Origin: Monodelphis domestica
Lineage: Eukaryota > Chordata > Mammalia > Didelphimorphia > Didelphidae
Direction: 5' to 3'
DNA length: 64,000 bases
Assembly (NCBI RefSeq): GCF_027887165.1
Contig: NC_077230.1
Location: forward strand, 344,106,850 to 344,170,849
Part shown: positions 1-11,400 of the stretch, in pieces
Layout: each line of letters begins with the position of its first letter
How positions within the stretch are numbered: the stretch's first letter is position 1
Program-made: the position numbers and the translations under genes
Notes under the pieces: generated by a model
Databases searched by the model: none
What the model was told of the DNA's origin: nothing
What the model saw: only the letters and a program-made list of their open reading frames with translations

Positions 1-943
1 AGATGTCGGGGTGAGAAGCTGCCCTGCCTTTCCCCATCAGCAACCTGTGAAACACCATCTCTGCCCCCACCAAAGGCTGCAGGGCCTTCTTCCCAAGGAC
101 TGTGCCTTCAGGAGGCATCGGGGAGGTGTAGCCTGGCCAGGGAGAGAGCAACAAGCTCGTGGGGGTGGTGTAGGGGGGAGCCGTCCCCTACTGGCCCTGG
201 CTTGGGCCCCCGGCATCCCCTCGCCTTCTCTGACCGCTGTGCCTGTCCCTCCTCTCTTTTCTGCTGCACTCGGGCCTCTCTCAGCTATCACTTGATCAGG
301 TAATTCTGCTGATGCCTTTCTTTCCTCCCCCCACTTATCCTCTGTCCTTCCCATTCCTCATTCCTCATTGATTTTCCTTTTCCTTCCTCGTCCTCCACTT
401 CCCTCTACTGTGTGATTCCCTCTATCTACTCCCTTCTTCCTCTTTCACTTTTTCATCATGTCATTTTCTCTTGCATCTTTCTCAGTTCTTCCTATATGCT
501 GTTCTCATGTCCTTTTCCTTCTGTCCTGGTGGGGTAGCAAGAGCCCTAGAAACTCAGTTTGGTCCCTGGCTTACCCTATGACCTTGGATAAATCACTCCT
601 CTTCTTGGGGGCCCCATTCTCCCCCTATAGCAAATGAGGATGAAATGGTGGCTTAAGATCCCTTCCAGTTCTGGGAATCTCCTACTTTTCTTCTCCCTCC
701 CTTTCCCTCTTCCCAAAGAGTTCTTTCCTCCATCCTATCGGCCCCATATTCCCCTTGGATAGAAGAACTGCCCTCATCAGAGAGATGGTGAGGAGACGGG
801 CAGGGACTAGATGGGGAAGAGGAAAAGCCACTGCTATTGGCAGGTATCTCAATCAGTGATTTCTTGCAATCTCAAAAAGAAGAGAAAGCTGCCTCAGTCT
901 CCCCACTTTCCCTTCCCAAGAATTTTCCTTCAGTCCCTAGGCC

Positions 944-1230
944 TAGAGTTCTTAATCATTTTTGTCCTTGGATCCCTTTGGCAGTCTAGGGAAGCCTGTG
1001 GCCCCGTTCTTACAATCTTATTTTTAAATGCATAGAATAAAATACATAGGATTGCAAAGGAAACCAATTATGTCAAAATACAGTTTTTATATGTATATAA
1101 TATTCAACATATATTTGATTTTTTATATATTTAATATAATATATATGTAATATATTTAATATAACACATATTTATACACCCACACTTAAATTTTTTTTAA
1201 GCTCCCAGACCCCAGGTTAAGAACCACTGT
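944..1230 (+). mobile_element. hAT-like non-autonomous DNA element
   Basis: The ends resemble an inverted pair: GAGTTCTTAATC at the left, and AGGTTAAGAACCACTG at the right. The body reads as 'ggatccctttggcagtc ... aaatacataggattgcaaagg'. The same body recurs at 32300-32725, 38610-38790 and 44338-44976, so it is a dispersed family. The family name is uncertain; a hAT/Charlie-type element is my inference from the terminal motif. The centre of this copy is an AT-rich tract. Confidence 0.5.
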
Positions 1231-1525
1231 TCTAAGCCCCCTCCTGAGCCAAAAAGGAGGGAGCTGTGAGTGCTAAAACTTAACTATCCAAGTGGCATGG
1301 GCTCTGCTGCATGACAAGGGAGTTCTGGAGCTCTGTAGGGGTGAAAACAGGTGCTAATTGCAGTCTTATTCCCAGACCAGACTTTCTACCGTGGCAGTGT
1401 CTGGTAGGTCATGGTTGGCATTGAACTTAGCAAGATTCTAGCACAATTCAGGAAATAACCTAGATACATAGTACTCTCTGTCTCTGTCTGCCTTTCTTAA
1501 TCTTTCTTTCTCCCGTTCCCTTTTT

Positions 1526-1530
<5 letters not shown>

Positions 1531-1613
<83 letters not shown>

Positions 1614-1830
1614 TCTCTCTCTCTCTCTCTCTCTCTCTTCTTTCCTCTCTCTCTGTCTCTCTTTATCTCTGTCTCCCCTTCATCTCTTTCTCTCTCTATC
1701 TCTGCCTATCTGTCTATCTGTGTGTCTCTGTCTCTTTTTCATTCTCTTTCTCTCTGTGTGTCTCCCTCTCTCTCTGTTTCTCTGTCTCTCCCCCTCTCTC
1801 TCTCTCTCTCTCTCTTCTCTCCCCACCCCT
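1531..1830 (+). repeat. CT microsatellite
   Basis: About 130 bases of almost pure (CT)n are followed by about 170 bases of degenerate CT, TCTG and TTCT units. Open frames through it are an artefact of composition. Confidence 0.95.
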
Positions 1831-2049
1831 CCTTCTCTCAGTGTACATTAGTTTCTGCTTGCCACACTTCTGCTTCTCTTTCTGTTGATGGTCATAGGTT
1901 TCTTCCCCTCTCTCTTTCCTTCTGCCTATTCTGTCCTATAATTCTCCCTCCCTCTCTGTCCTGGTTATAAAATGAATAGTTTGCAAAACTCTTCTCCCCT
2001 TCCCTGCTCTTAATCCCTCCTTAACCTTACCTCCTCCTCTTTGGGTCCT

Positions 2050-2185
2050 GATCCCAGTTCTCCCACTAACTTGTTATATGACTGTGGCAAATCACTTCCC
2101 TCCTGGGCCTCAGTTTGCCCATTTGCCAAATGAGGAGGTTGCCCTGGGTCATCTTGGAGATGCCTTCTAGCCCTGGTATTCCAGG
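2050..2185 (+). mobile_element. THER/MIR-type SINE fragment
   Basis: It contains the diagnostic order 'atatgactgtggcaaatcact', then 'cctcagtttgcccattt', then a tail like 'gccttctagccctggtattcc'. This is the CORE-SINE plus tail seen in marsupial THER1/MIR copies. The copy is old and diverged. Confidence 0.6.
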
Positions 2186-2684
2186 AATCTGTGGCTGGGT
2201 TGGCACAGCTTCAGGCTCCTTTCTGCCTCCATTCCTTTTCCTATTTCCCAGCTTACTGCCCAGCAGCCTTTCCCAGCAGGACTGACTTGCATCTTTTATG
2301 GTGTTGTCCGAGACCCCCTTAGTTGCCCTGTCCTCCAAGGATAGATAGGAAGGAAGCTCTGGCTCCCATCCCAGGCTGTGGCTGTTCTAGATGGGCCTCT
2401 CATGGTGCCAGTGGCTCTTTACCTGAGTACTTCAATTTAGTAGTAATAGAATCTTTTTAAACACATGTCAGAGAAGCTGACATTTAAAGGGATCCTAGCT
2501 GAAAAAAAAAGAAGAATCACTTTCATAAAATACTGTCACTAATTCTTTTTGTGTATCATTCCAGATTTTCATATGTTGTGGTCACTTGAGATGGAGCCCA
2601 CTGTGGTATTCTTAGCATTACCCCTCCAGTGCAAATTTGTACCTATTTTCTTGCCAGAACTAGCCGTCAGCCCATTTCTGAGGA

Positions 2685-2825
2685 TTATTAATTAATAATT
2701 ATGGAATAATAAATGCTTCATTTATTTAAATTTTTAATATAAATATATTTATATAAATATTTAAAAATATTTTTAAATTTTATCTTTAAAATATAATTAT
2801 AATAAATATTAATTAATAAAATAAT
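2685..2825. repeat. AT-rich low-complexity tract
   Basis: The tract is a run of TTAATTAATAATTA, TATAAATATATTTA and similar words with almost no G or C. No other content is visible. Confidence 0.85.
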
Positions 2826-3394
2826 CCTATTGATTTGGGGAGGGAATGAAGCCTTTCCCTGTTCCCTAGGGTAAGCCCCTAAGTGGGAGAAGAACCCTGG
2901 CATCCTCTGTGTCCCCATGACAAGGCATTCTGCACCCCCTGCCCCCCAGCAGAAGATGGAACCCAAGGCATCACTGATTATCTCCTCCTTTCCCTTCTCT
3001 GTCCCTTACTCATATGTGTGCCCCCTCTTGAAACCCTTCCTCCTACCCAGTCTCCCCTTCAAGCTCTTCTTCCATTATTTCTCTAGTCAGTCTAATTAGT
3101 TTCCCTTGGCCATCAGAGGAACACCCTCAGCATGACTGATTTAATGTGTTAGGCCATAGTCCTGAGCAGTTTGGGACTGTCATGTCGCTTTGGGTAAAAA
3201 AGAAGGCAAGCATTGCCTCCTGGGCGATAAGCTCCAGTTCCCTTTCAGTCTTCTGCCCACTGTGCTCATAGAGATCAATCCAGGAAAAAAAAAAAACCCT
3301 CCTCCATTTCCCCCACCCTTCTGTCCTTCATTCTTTCCCTTGCTTTCTTCTTCTCTAGCTGTTATAAGTAGATTATATCACACCCCCCTATTAC

Positions 3395-4880
3395 TGTAGA
3401 CCCCGGTGCTGGCAGACTCCCTATTACAGTAGCTCCCACCCCTGCAAAGCTCTTAGAGTAGACTCCTGTGGTAGTGAACCCCTAGTATAACAGCCCTTTA
3501 TGGAAGCAGTAAGCCTCTTTTATGGCCACCTCTAAATGTAGCAGACCTCCCTACAGCGTAGAGCAGACTTCCTCTGACAGGAGCCTTGGTGAAAACAGGC
3601 CCTCGTTTTAGTGGGTCCTTCTTATAGAAGACCCCTTTTAAAGCAGAGCTGTTTTAGCAGATTCCTGTTACAGCCTATTCCTTGTCTTAGAGGCCTCACT
3701 AGACTTTTCTAATAGCACACCTCTATTATAGCAGGCCCCTGTTGTGTACTAGATAGCAAATCTCCATTATGCCAGAGACCCCTTAGACCAGATCGCCAGG
3801 TTTTTTAAAGCCCCTGTTTCTGGTTGATAATTGTTCTAATAGATGTTATCTATTAGATGCCTTGTGCCCTCCAGTGATGTTGTAATGGATCCCCTTTAAT
3901 AAAGGGAATAAAAATTAAAAAAATAACAATTTTAACAAATAAAAAAATTAGGTTAAAATTAATCCCTGACACAGTAGGCCTCTTGTACAGTGGCACTCCT
4001 GTCCTAGCTGACACCTCAGGAATTATGACCCCTATGGCAATACATTGCCAATAATATAGATCTTGTAATAGCAGGCCCTTATAGAGGCCTCTATTATAGC
4101 AGGCAGCTGGAATAATGTTCTATTATAACAGGCCCTTCTTACAGAGGCCTCTATTGTAGCAGGCAGCTGGAATAGTGATCTGTATTAGCAGGGTCCTCTT
4201 ATAATATACCTTTCAAATATATAACAGTTGCTTCTTCATAGTTAGCATTTCTTATGCCAGGCTCCTACATACAGGAAACCACTGTAGTGATCTGTATTAT
4301 CACTGGTATAGAAGGCCCCTCTTATAGTATACTTTCAAATACATAACAGACCCTTCTTAATAGCTAGCATTTCTTATATTAGGCCTATCGCAAGTCATGT
4401 AATAGTGATTTCTATTATAATAGGCCCATGTTATAGCAGGCCATTGTAGTATTAATCTCTGGTACAGAAGGTCCCTCTTTATAGTATACTTTTAAGTATA
4501 TAACAGATCCTTCTTAATAGCTAGCATTTCTTATATTAGGCCCCCTATTAGATAGAAAGTCACTGTAATAGTGATTTCTATTATAACAGGCCCTTTTTAA
4601 ACAAAACCCTATTATAGCAGGCCACTGTAATATATCTTTCAAAAATACTTCTTAGTAGCTAGAATTTCTTATATTAGTTCTTATTATATAGCAAGCCACT
4701 GTAAGAGTAATTTCTTTTGTAGCAAGCCCTTCTAATACCAGACCTTTATCATGATAAGTCCCCTATGAATAGTATTTCCATTATAGCAGACTACTCTTTT
4801 AATGAACCCCTAAAATAAGAGACCAGTGTTCATGATTAGATCCTCTGGAATCATGGCCTCTGTTATAGCAGACCCCTCGC
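3395..4880 (+). repeat. Degenerate tandem array of 'TATAGCAGGCCCCT'-like units
   Basis: Short units built on 'attatagcaggcccct' recur dozens of times with poor conservation, for example near 3731, 4091, 4150, 4412 and 4609. A larger unit of about 120-160 bases sits on top: the phrase 'ttcttaatagctagcatttc' or a close variant recurs at about 4231, 4352, 4509 and 4648. There is no long open frame and no SINE or LINE match that I can see. It lies in a GDPD5 intron and looks like an old minisatellite with higher-order structure. A degraded repeat of unknown origin is the alternative. Confidence 0.75.
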
Positions 4881-5313
4881 AAGGGTAGGGAAATAAACAT
4901 TTACCATTAATGGGGGCAGGGAACAGGACTCTTAGGTGCCAGACTAGGCTGTGCTACTCTGGGACCTTGCTCAAGGCCCTTTCTGAGCCTCAGGTTTTCT
5001 CGGGACCTCGTAGGACTCTTCCGACTCTGCAGTCTAAGACGTCATCTAACTGACAGAACTGGATCGATGACTCTTAGTTCCCCCTGCTTTTTGGAACACC
5101 CCCCTCCAAAGGGATTCCTGAAGTTTACGGTTTCTGTCTTGGAAAAGGAAGAAACAGCAAGACCCAAGAGCCAGAGGCTCAGCCCTGTGATCAGGCTTCC
5201 TGAACCTGACCCTAACTGGCTCTTACTATGCAGGCGGGGCCAGCTGGCTCAGGGCTCAGGCCGGGCCACCCAGGACAGTGGGGCCTGACCCTTGACCTTC
5301 TTCCCACCCCCAG

Positions 5314-5426
5314 GTGGCGATTGGGCAACATCCGGACCTACAACCCAGAACAGATCATGCTCAGTGCCGCTGTGCGTAGGACCAGCCGCGATGTGAAGAT
5401 CATGAAAGAGAAGTTGATCTTTTCAG
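5314..5426 (+). CDS. GDPD5: GDPD5 penultimate coding exon
   Basis: The acceptor is ccaccccCAG ending at 5313, and the donor AG|GTGAGC begins at 5427. The first base completes a split codon, and the exon ends one base into the next codon. It encodes the start of the cytosolic tail just after the last membrane segment of the family. Confidence 0.92.
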
Positions 5427-8400
5427 GTGAGCCACCATAGTGTCACTCTGAACCTGAGAATTTTTTTCACATTCACAGAACCCAGGTTAAGACTGCCAAC
5501 CATAGAGGGCAGCTAGGTTGGACAAATGAGGTTGTGGGTTCAAATGTGACCTCAGACACTTCCTAGCTGTGTGATCCTGGCAAAGTCACTTAACCCCCAT
5601 GTTCCAGCCCTTACTGCTCTTCTGCCTTAGAACGAATATACAGTATTGTTTCTAAGATGGAAGGGGAAGAATTTCTATCATAAAAATTGTCTCTCTACAG
5701 TTCCTCCCTAGCCCTACCCTACAACATAGGTAGATATGTCCTAGCCAGTGGACTTTTCCAAGGGAAAGTTGAAGCAAAGTGTGTGGATGGGCTTCTCTCT
5801 CTTGATATGCTGTCCTTTATATGGCCCCTGGGAGGACGCATACGCTGAGTCCTACCTCTGTCCGCAGAGAGAGGTTTGTGCTAGTCCCAAAGAAATCAAA
5901 GCGAGTCTTTCCCATTTCTGAGACACAGATTCCGGCAACGGGCTCGGGCAGATTTGACCCAGGCTGTAAATTCAACAAACATTTGCCATCCAGTGGGACA
6001 GCCAGCCCTAAAGACTTGAATGTCACATTATCATGATGAAGAGGAGGGAGCTCGCCCTCAGAAGACCCCGCTCCAGCCCAGATGGAGCCACTGAGAGGTT
6101 GTTGGGGTGGCCTTGGCCAAAAGCACTTCCCCTGTCTAAATCAGTTTCCCCTTCTGTAAATGGGAGTTGGAATAGTTGTCCTGTCGGGTTCCTTCCCTTT
6201 CTGACCCTCCTTACCTTGTGCTCTACACTGTAAAAAATAGACTCGAATACAGGACTACAATCCCCATGAGCCTTTGCTCCACTTCCCCAGAATGCCTTGT
6301 AATCTCTTTTTCATCTTTACAACACCCTATTTTCTATGTTCTCTTCTAGCTTGAGTATCTCATGTTCTGCATTCACAGAATCACTGACTCTCAGATCTGG
6401 GAGGAACTACACAAGGCATCGAGTCCAACCCTTGCCCGCATCATGAATCCTATCTTTAAGATTCCCCCAAATCATTCATGCTGCGTCTCCATAATAACTC
6501 CTGGGGAGGGGTTCCTAGGACAGCTCTCCATTAGAAAGTTTTGCCTTACTCGAATTGAAATCTGGCTTCAGTCCCACTGAGAAGAGTTTATTAACTGGTC
6601 AAAATCCAGACTTCTGGGTTCTTAACTGTCGAGAGTGCTGAACCCAGTTTGTTTTCCACCCATATATATTGCTAAATAAATCATTTGTCTGGGTACTACT
6701 CAGTTTTATTATTATTTATTATTTAACTTAACAATTTGTTGGTGTGTTTCCTAAAATGAGACACATACATCAGAACTACCCCCAACAGGACAGCTGGGTG
6801 GCTCAGTGGACTGAGAGCCAGGCCTAGAGATGGGAGGTCCTGGGTTCAAATGTGGCCTCAGACACTTCCCAGCTGTGTGACCCTGGGCAAGTCACTTTCC
6901 ATGAGTCACACAGCCCCAGGCTTAGCACTCTATCTACTGAGCCACTTAGCTTTCCCACCATTAACTTGTTTTTAATGATTTTTTTTGAGGAAGTTGGTGG
7001 TACAATGGACATTAGAGCCAGGCCTGGAATCATGAAGACTCGAGGTCAAATCCAGCCTTAGATACTTCCTAGCTGTGTGCCCCTGGCCTAGCCCTTGCCA
7101 CTCTTCTTCCTTGGAGCCAATACACAGTATTGATTCCAAGACTTTTAGGGGGGGAAAAAAACCTACCCCAGATGAGGTCCAACCAGGGCTGACAAGAATG
7201 ACTTCCTCACTGTCTTCTCTCCAGATGGGAAGGGTTCTTTACCTTTTCACTGCCATGGATCCTTGGAGCAGTTTGGGGAGACCTAGCAACCCTTTTCAGA
7301 ATCCTATAGCACCTACTATGTGCCAGGCCCTGCACTAAGTACTTTACAGATAGTGTCGCAACTCTGGGAGGTAGATGCTATTATCTTCATTTTACAGTTG
7401 AGGAAACTGAGGCAAACAGAGGACAAATAGCTTGCCAGGGACACACAACTAGGAAGTATCTAAAGCTGGATTCCAGGCCTGGCACTAATGTCCATTGTAC
7501 CACCAGCTTCCTCAAAAATATTCATTAAAAACAAGTTAATGGTGGAACAGCTAAGTGGCTCAGTAGATAGAGTGCTAGGCCTGGGGCTGGGTGACCCAAG
7601 GAAAGTCACTGAATCCTATTTGCCTCAAGTCAAAAATGTTGCCTTAAGGAAAGAAAGAGGTCCAACTGATGGCTGAGGACTCCACCTGGCTTCTGTATCC
7701 TGCCTCTGCTATTTTGTTTTGTTGCAAGTTTTTGGCAAAGGCTAGTCTGGCAGTCTAAATTTGCTCCTGCCTGTTTCTCTCTCCTTTAATAACTGTTGTT
7801 GACCTTTCGATAGTGTGTTAAGTTTTTTTAATAAAGTTATTTTATTTTTACCAATTCCACGTAATAACAAATTTCCACATAAGTGTTCTGAAGTTATATG
7901 ATCCAAATTGTCTCCCATCTGTAGTAGGCAAAGAAAGATTGCAAAATGATTCTGAAAAAAAAATCTGCAAAAAAAATTCATTTTGCAGAATCATTTTGCA
8001 ATCTTTCTTTGCTTACTACACATCCTCCCTTCCCAGCACTGGCAAGCAATTCGATCTGGATTATCCATGCATTATCGTGCACGTTTTAAGTTTTACAGAG
8101 CATTTTACAAAAATGTTATCATTTGAACTGCACGAAACTTTATGAGGTAGGTCTGACAAGTATTATTCCCATTTTATAGGCGAGAAAATGAAGCATCCGG
8201 GAGGCTAAGGGATTCACCCTCAGGGTGGAGTTTAGACCCCAGGTCTACAGAGACTCCAAGATCAGCACTCTTCTCAATCTATCAGTCGCACCCAGAGCCC
8301 TCTCCCACGCTCCTACTAGCTCCGCCATCTTCTGTTCAGAGAACCCTCCAGTTTTGTCATTCCCCATCCCAAGGTCCCTCTCAGCTGGGACATTCACTGC

Positions 8401-11400
8401 TCCAAGAAAGCTTCCACCCCCAGCATTCCACATTCTGTCATGGTGGATTCTAAGACCATAAGCCCCAGTGGAGACGGCAGAGCTCTTTCTCTCATTCTTT
8501 CCCACTAGATGGCAATAGGAACCCTGTTCCCAGACCTCCCCACTTCCCCTTTGCTGGTGATCCATGAAGCAGTGCTAAGTCGCATCCCACGAGCCCGAGT
8601 GCTTGGCAGGAGGATGCTGGCCACGAAGCCATCTCCCCTGATTCCTTCATCCTGGCCCCAGACTCAGCCCTGAGCAAACACAGTCATTGGCTAGACTAGA
8701 TAAGAGAGCGAGGATCACTCCATATCGATGAGAATGTTTAATTAAAAAGTATTGAATTGGGGGAAGCTGGGTAGCTCAGTGGATTGAGAGCCAGGCCTAG
8801 AGACAGGAGGTCCTGGGTTCAAATCTGGCCTCAGAAACTTCCTAGCTTTTAAGTATTGGATCCCATCAGATCTTGCTTTGTGACCCTCCAGGGTATCTCC
8901 ACAAAATCAGCTAAAGGCATCTTAAAATAGAAAATTGTTTTTCCTCAATCCTTACTTTCCTTCTTAGAATCAATTCTATGTTATTAGTTCCTAGGCAGAA
9001 GTGCAGGGCAAGGGGGAGGGGGGGTTAAGTGACTTGCCCAGGGTCACACAGCTAGGAAGTATCTGAGGCCAGATTTGAACCTAGGACCCCCCATTTCTAA
9101 GCCTGGCATTCCATCCACTGAGCCATTGAGCTACCTCCAATAGAACTGTTCTTAATCTATTGCATCTAGGGAGAGTTGGGCAGATGTGGTCCAGAACTGA
9201 CACCAGGTTGTAGGGAATTCCCCATCTCGACATCCCTCCCTCAAAGTGGAACACTTTACTTCCCCTTCTGGAATTCAAGGAAATGACACTCTTCACTGTC
9301 ATCCCCAGAATCCTGAGCTTTCCTGGTCCCTTTACCAGTGTCTCTTGTCCCCTTGACCAGCGAGGGGACTAGCACAAAGATGAAGTCAAATGGAGCTTCT
9401 AGGACCCCCGGACAAAGAAATAAGACCATTCTTCTCCTACCCCAACCTATTAGTTCAACCCATTCAAGAAACATTTCCTCACTTATTTTATGCAGAGTGC
9501 TATGCCAGATTGGGGGGAAAGGGGGCACAAGTAACAACAACTGTAGGATTTAAATTAATGTCCAAAACTTCAAATATTATTTTTATAAAGTTTATTATCT
9601 GACAAAATAGAACCAAGTGACTAAGTTTTTCTACCTGCTCAGAATGCCCGCTCCACCAAAGCCTCAACAGGACAGAGACAGAGACAGAGAGAGAGACAGG
9701 GACCTCCACCCAATTTATATCCTGTCTACATCAGCATGTAACGACAGGAAGTGAGTGGTGTTCTGGGAATCGTAGTTTTTAGGGTAACAGATTCAAATTA
9801 CACACAACATTTATTAAGCACCCAATATGTATTGAGAGATAATAGAAAAACAAAAGATTCAATTCTCATCCTCAGGGAGTTCACAGTCTAATCAGTGGAA
9901 TGAGAATATGGTAACTACAGAAGAGGAGTACAAAGTGCCAAATAAAAATAAGAGGGCAGTGGGGAGGGAGGGGATCAGGGAGACTTCATGGATGAAGGGG
10001 CATCAGAATCACATTGCATCTTGGAGAATAAACAGGCTACCAGAAGATAGATAGATTATTTTTGTATTTCCCCCTGGGACCTAATACAAACTCTACAGTT
10101 ATTCAGTCAACCCATATTTTTTCCTAGCTCCTCCTATGTACTCAGCAATGAGCTGCACACCAGACTTGATGGCTGCCTTATAGATGGTTGGAATAAATGC
10201 ATGACTTAATTTTCTTCAACCATTTATAAAGCTCCTACTATGCACAGAATCCTATGCTTGACAGTTGGGGGAAATATAAAATTTGGGTAAAAGAGAGCCT
10301 CTCTGCCCTTTTGGCACTCACTGCCTAAAAATGAGGTTGCAGATTGTGAAATTTAGAGCTAGAAGGAACTTTATTGATCATCTACTCATTGTACAGATGA
10401 GGAAAATGAAACCTAGAAAGCAGGAACTTGTCCACGGTGCTGAAGTTAGTGGAAATAGGGCCTAAATACCCACTCTGCTTAAGCTGAGACAAAGGCCCAA
10501 GGCCCTGGATAGCCGAGGCAAAGAAAAGAGATCAGTCCCTATCACTCACGTGACCAAAATGGAGAAACAGTCTCAGGGCTCCTCCACACCAAGCACCGGG
10601 CTCCAACCACCACCTTCTCCCTCCACACAGGAAGTCCCCAGAACGCCTGAGCTGTCCTCTACCTCACTTCCTGTGTCTCACCTGTGCCAATGGTGGCTCT
10701 AGCTTAACCCAGGACCGCCCAGAGGTCTGTCCCCTTTGCACATGTCTGTTGAAGGCCATATTCTCAAATAATTAAATCTTGAGCTTTGCTGCAGCCCTTC
10801 CTAAATCCTGTTACCCTGAGCAGGGTGGAGATTGTAGTTTCCAAGACCTGATTCTGTTATTCCAAGTATCTCTATTGTTATTGATCAGGAAATAGCTAAA
10901 TCCCATATTCTAAAGAATGATCTGAATAGGGTTGAGTAGTTTTGAAATTCACAGAAGTCAGGGAAAGTGGGGAAAGTCCTGGATTTAGAGTGAGAAGACC
11001 TGAGTTCAAATCCCACTCTTTTCCTTTCTCCTGTGATATTGAGCAAATCCCTTCTCTGACAAAGCCTTTCATTGGTTAAATGAATGCTGGCTGAATTCTA
11101 TGACTCCTAAGGGCTCTTCCAGCTCTAATCCTATGAATTTATGCATGCTATAGATCTATAAATCCTCCTTTCTTCCTCAGTCTTTCCAATTCCTCCTGTT
11201 AGCCCTTTTCTTTTCAAAAGTGTCTGTTCCTCCTCCAGTCCTTTTAATTACTTCCTGGAAATGACAGAACTCACTTTTAATTAAGTTTGATCTGCATTAT
11301 TAACAGTTTCTCCATCACTTTAAATCTAGGCAATAATTAAAAAAAAATAAATCAAGCCCTGATTTGCTGAAATTTTAACAATGGACAGGTCTGTTGGATC

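Larger units (their letters stand above)
1..5313 (+). other. GDPD5: GDPD5 intron (partial)
   Basis: This stretch lies upstream of the penultimate GDPD5 coding exon, and I find no exon in it. The next exon (5314) begins with one base that completes a split codon, so the preceding exon should end with two bases of that codon (AA in the human gene as I recall it, giving Lys). No suitable coding segment with a hydrophobic transmembrane stretch is visible here, so the upstream exon probably lies outside the window. Contents are a hAT-like element (944-1230), a CT tract (1531-1830), an AT-rich tract (2685-2825), a THER/MIR-like SINE (2050-2185) and a degenerate tandem array (3395-4880). The first 900 bases and 4880-5313 show nothing I can classify. 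Confidence 0.6.

Noticed and set aside
1-10. Possible exon end before a GTGAGA donor at position 11
   Set aside because: The ten visible bases do not end in the two bases expected before the GDPD5 exon at 5314, and nothing upstream can be seen to judge.
6788-6897. tRNA-like box A/B in SINE heads
   Set aside because: The many similar copies, lacking a cloverleaf and 3' acceptor stem, are SINEs, not tRNA genes.
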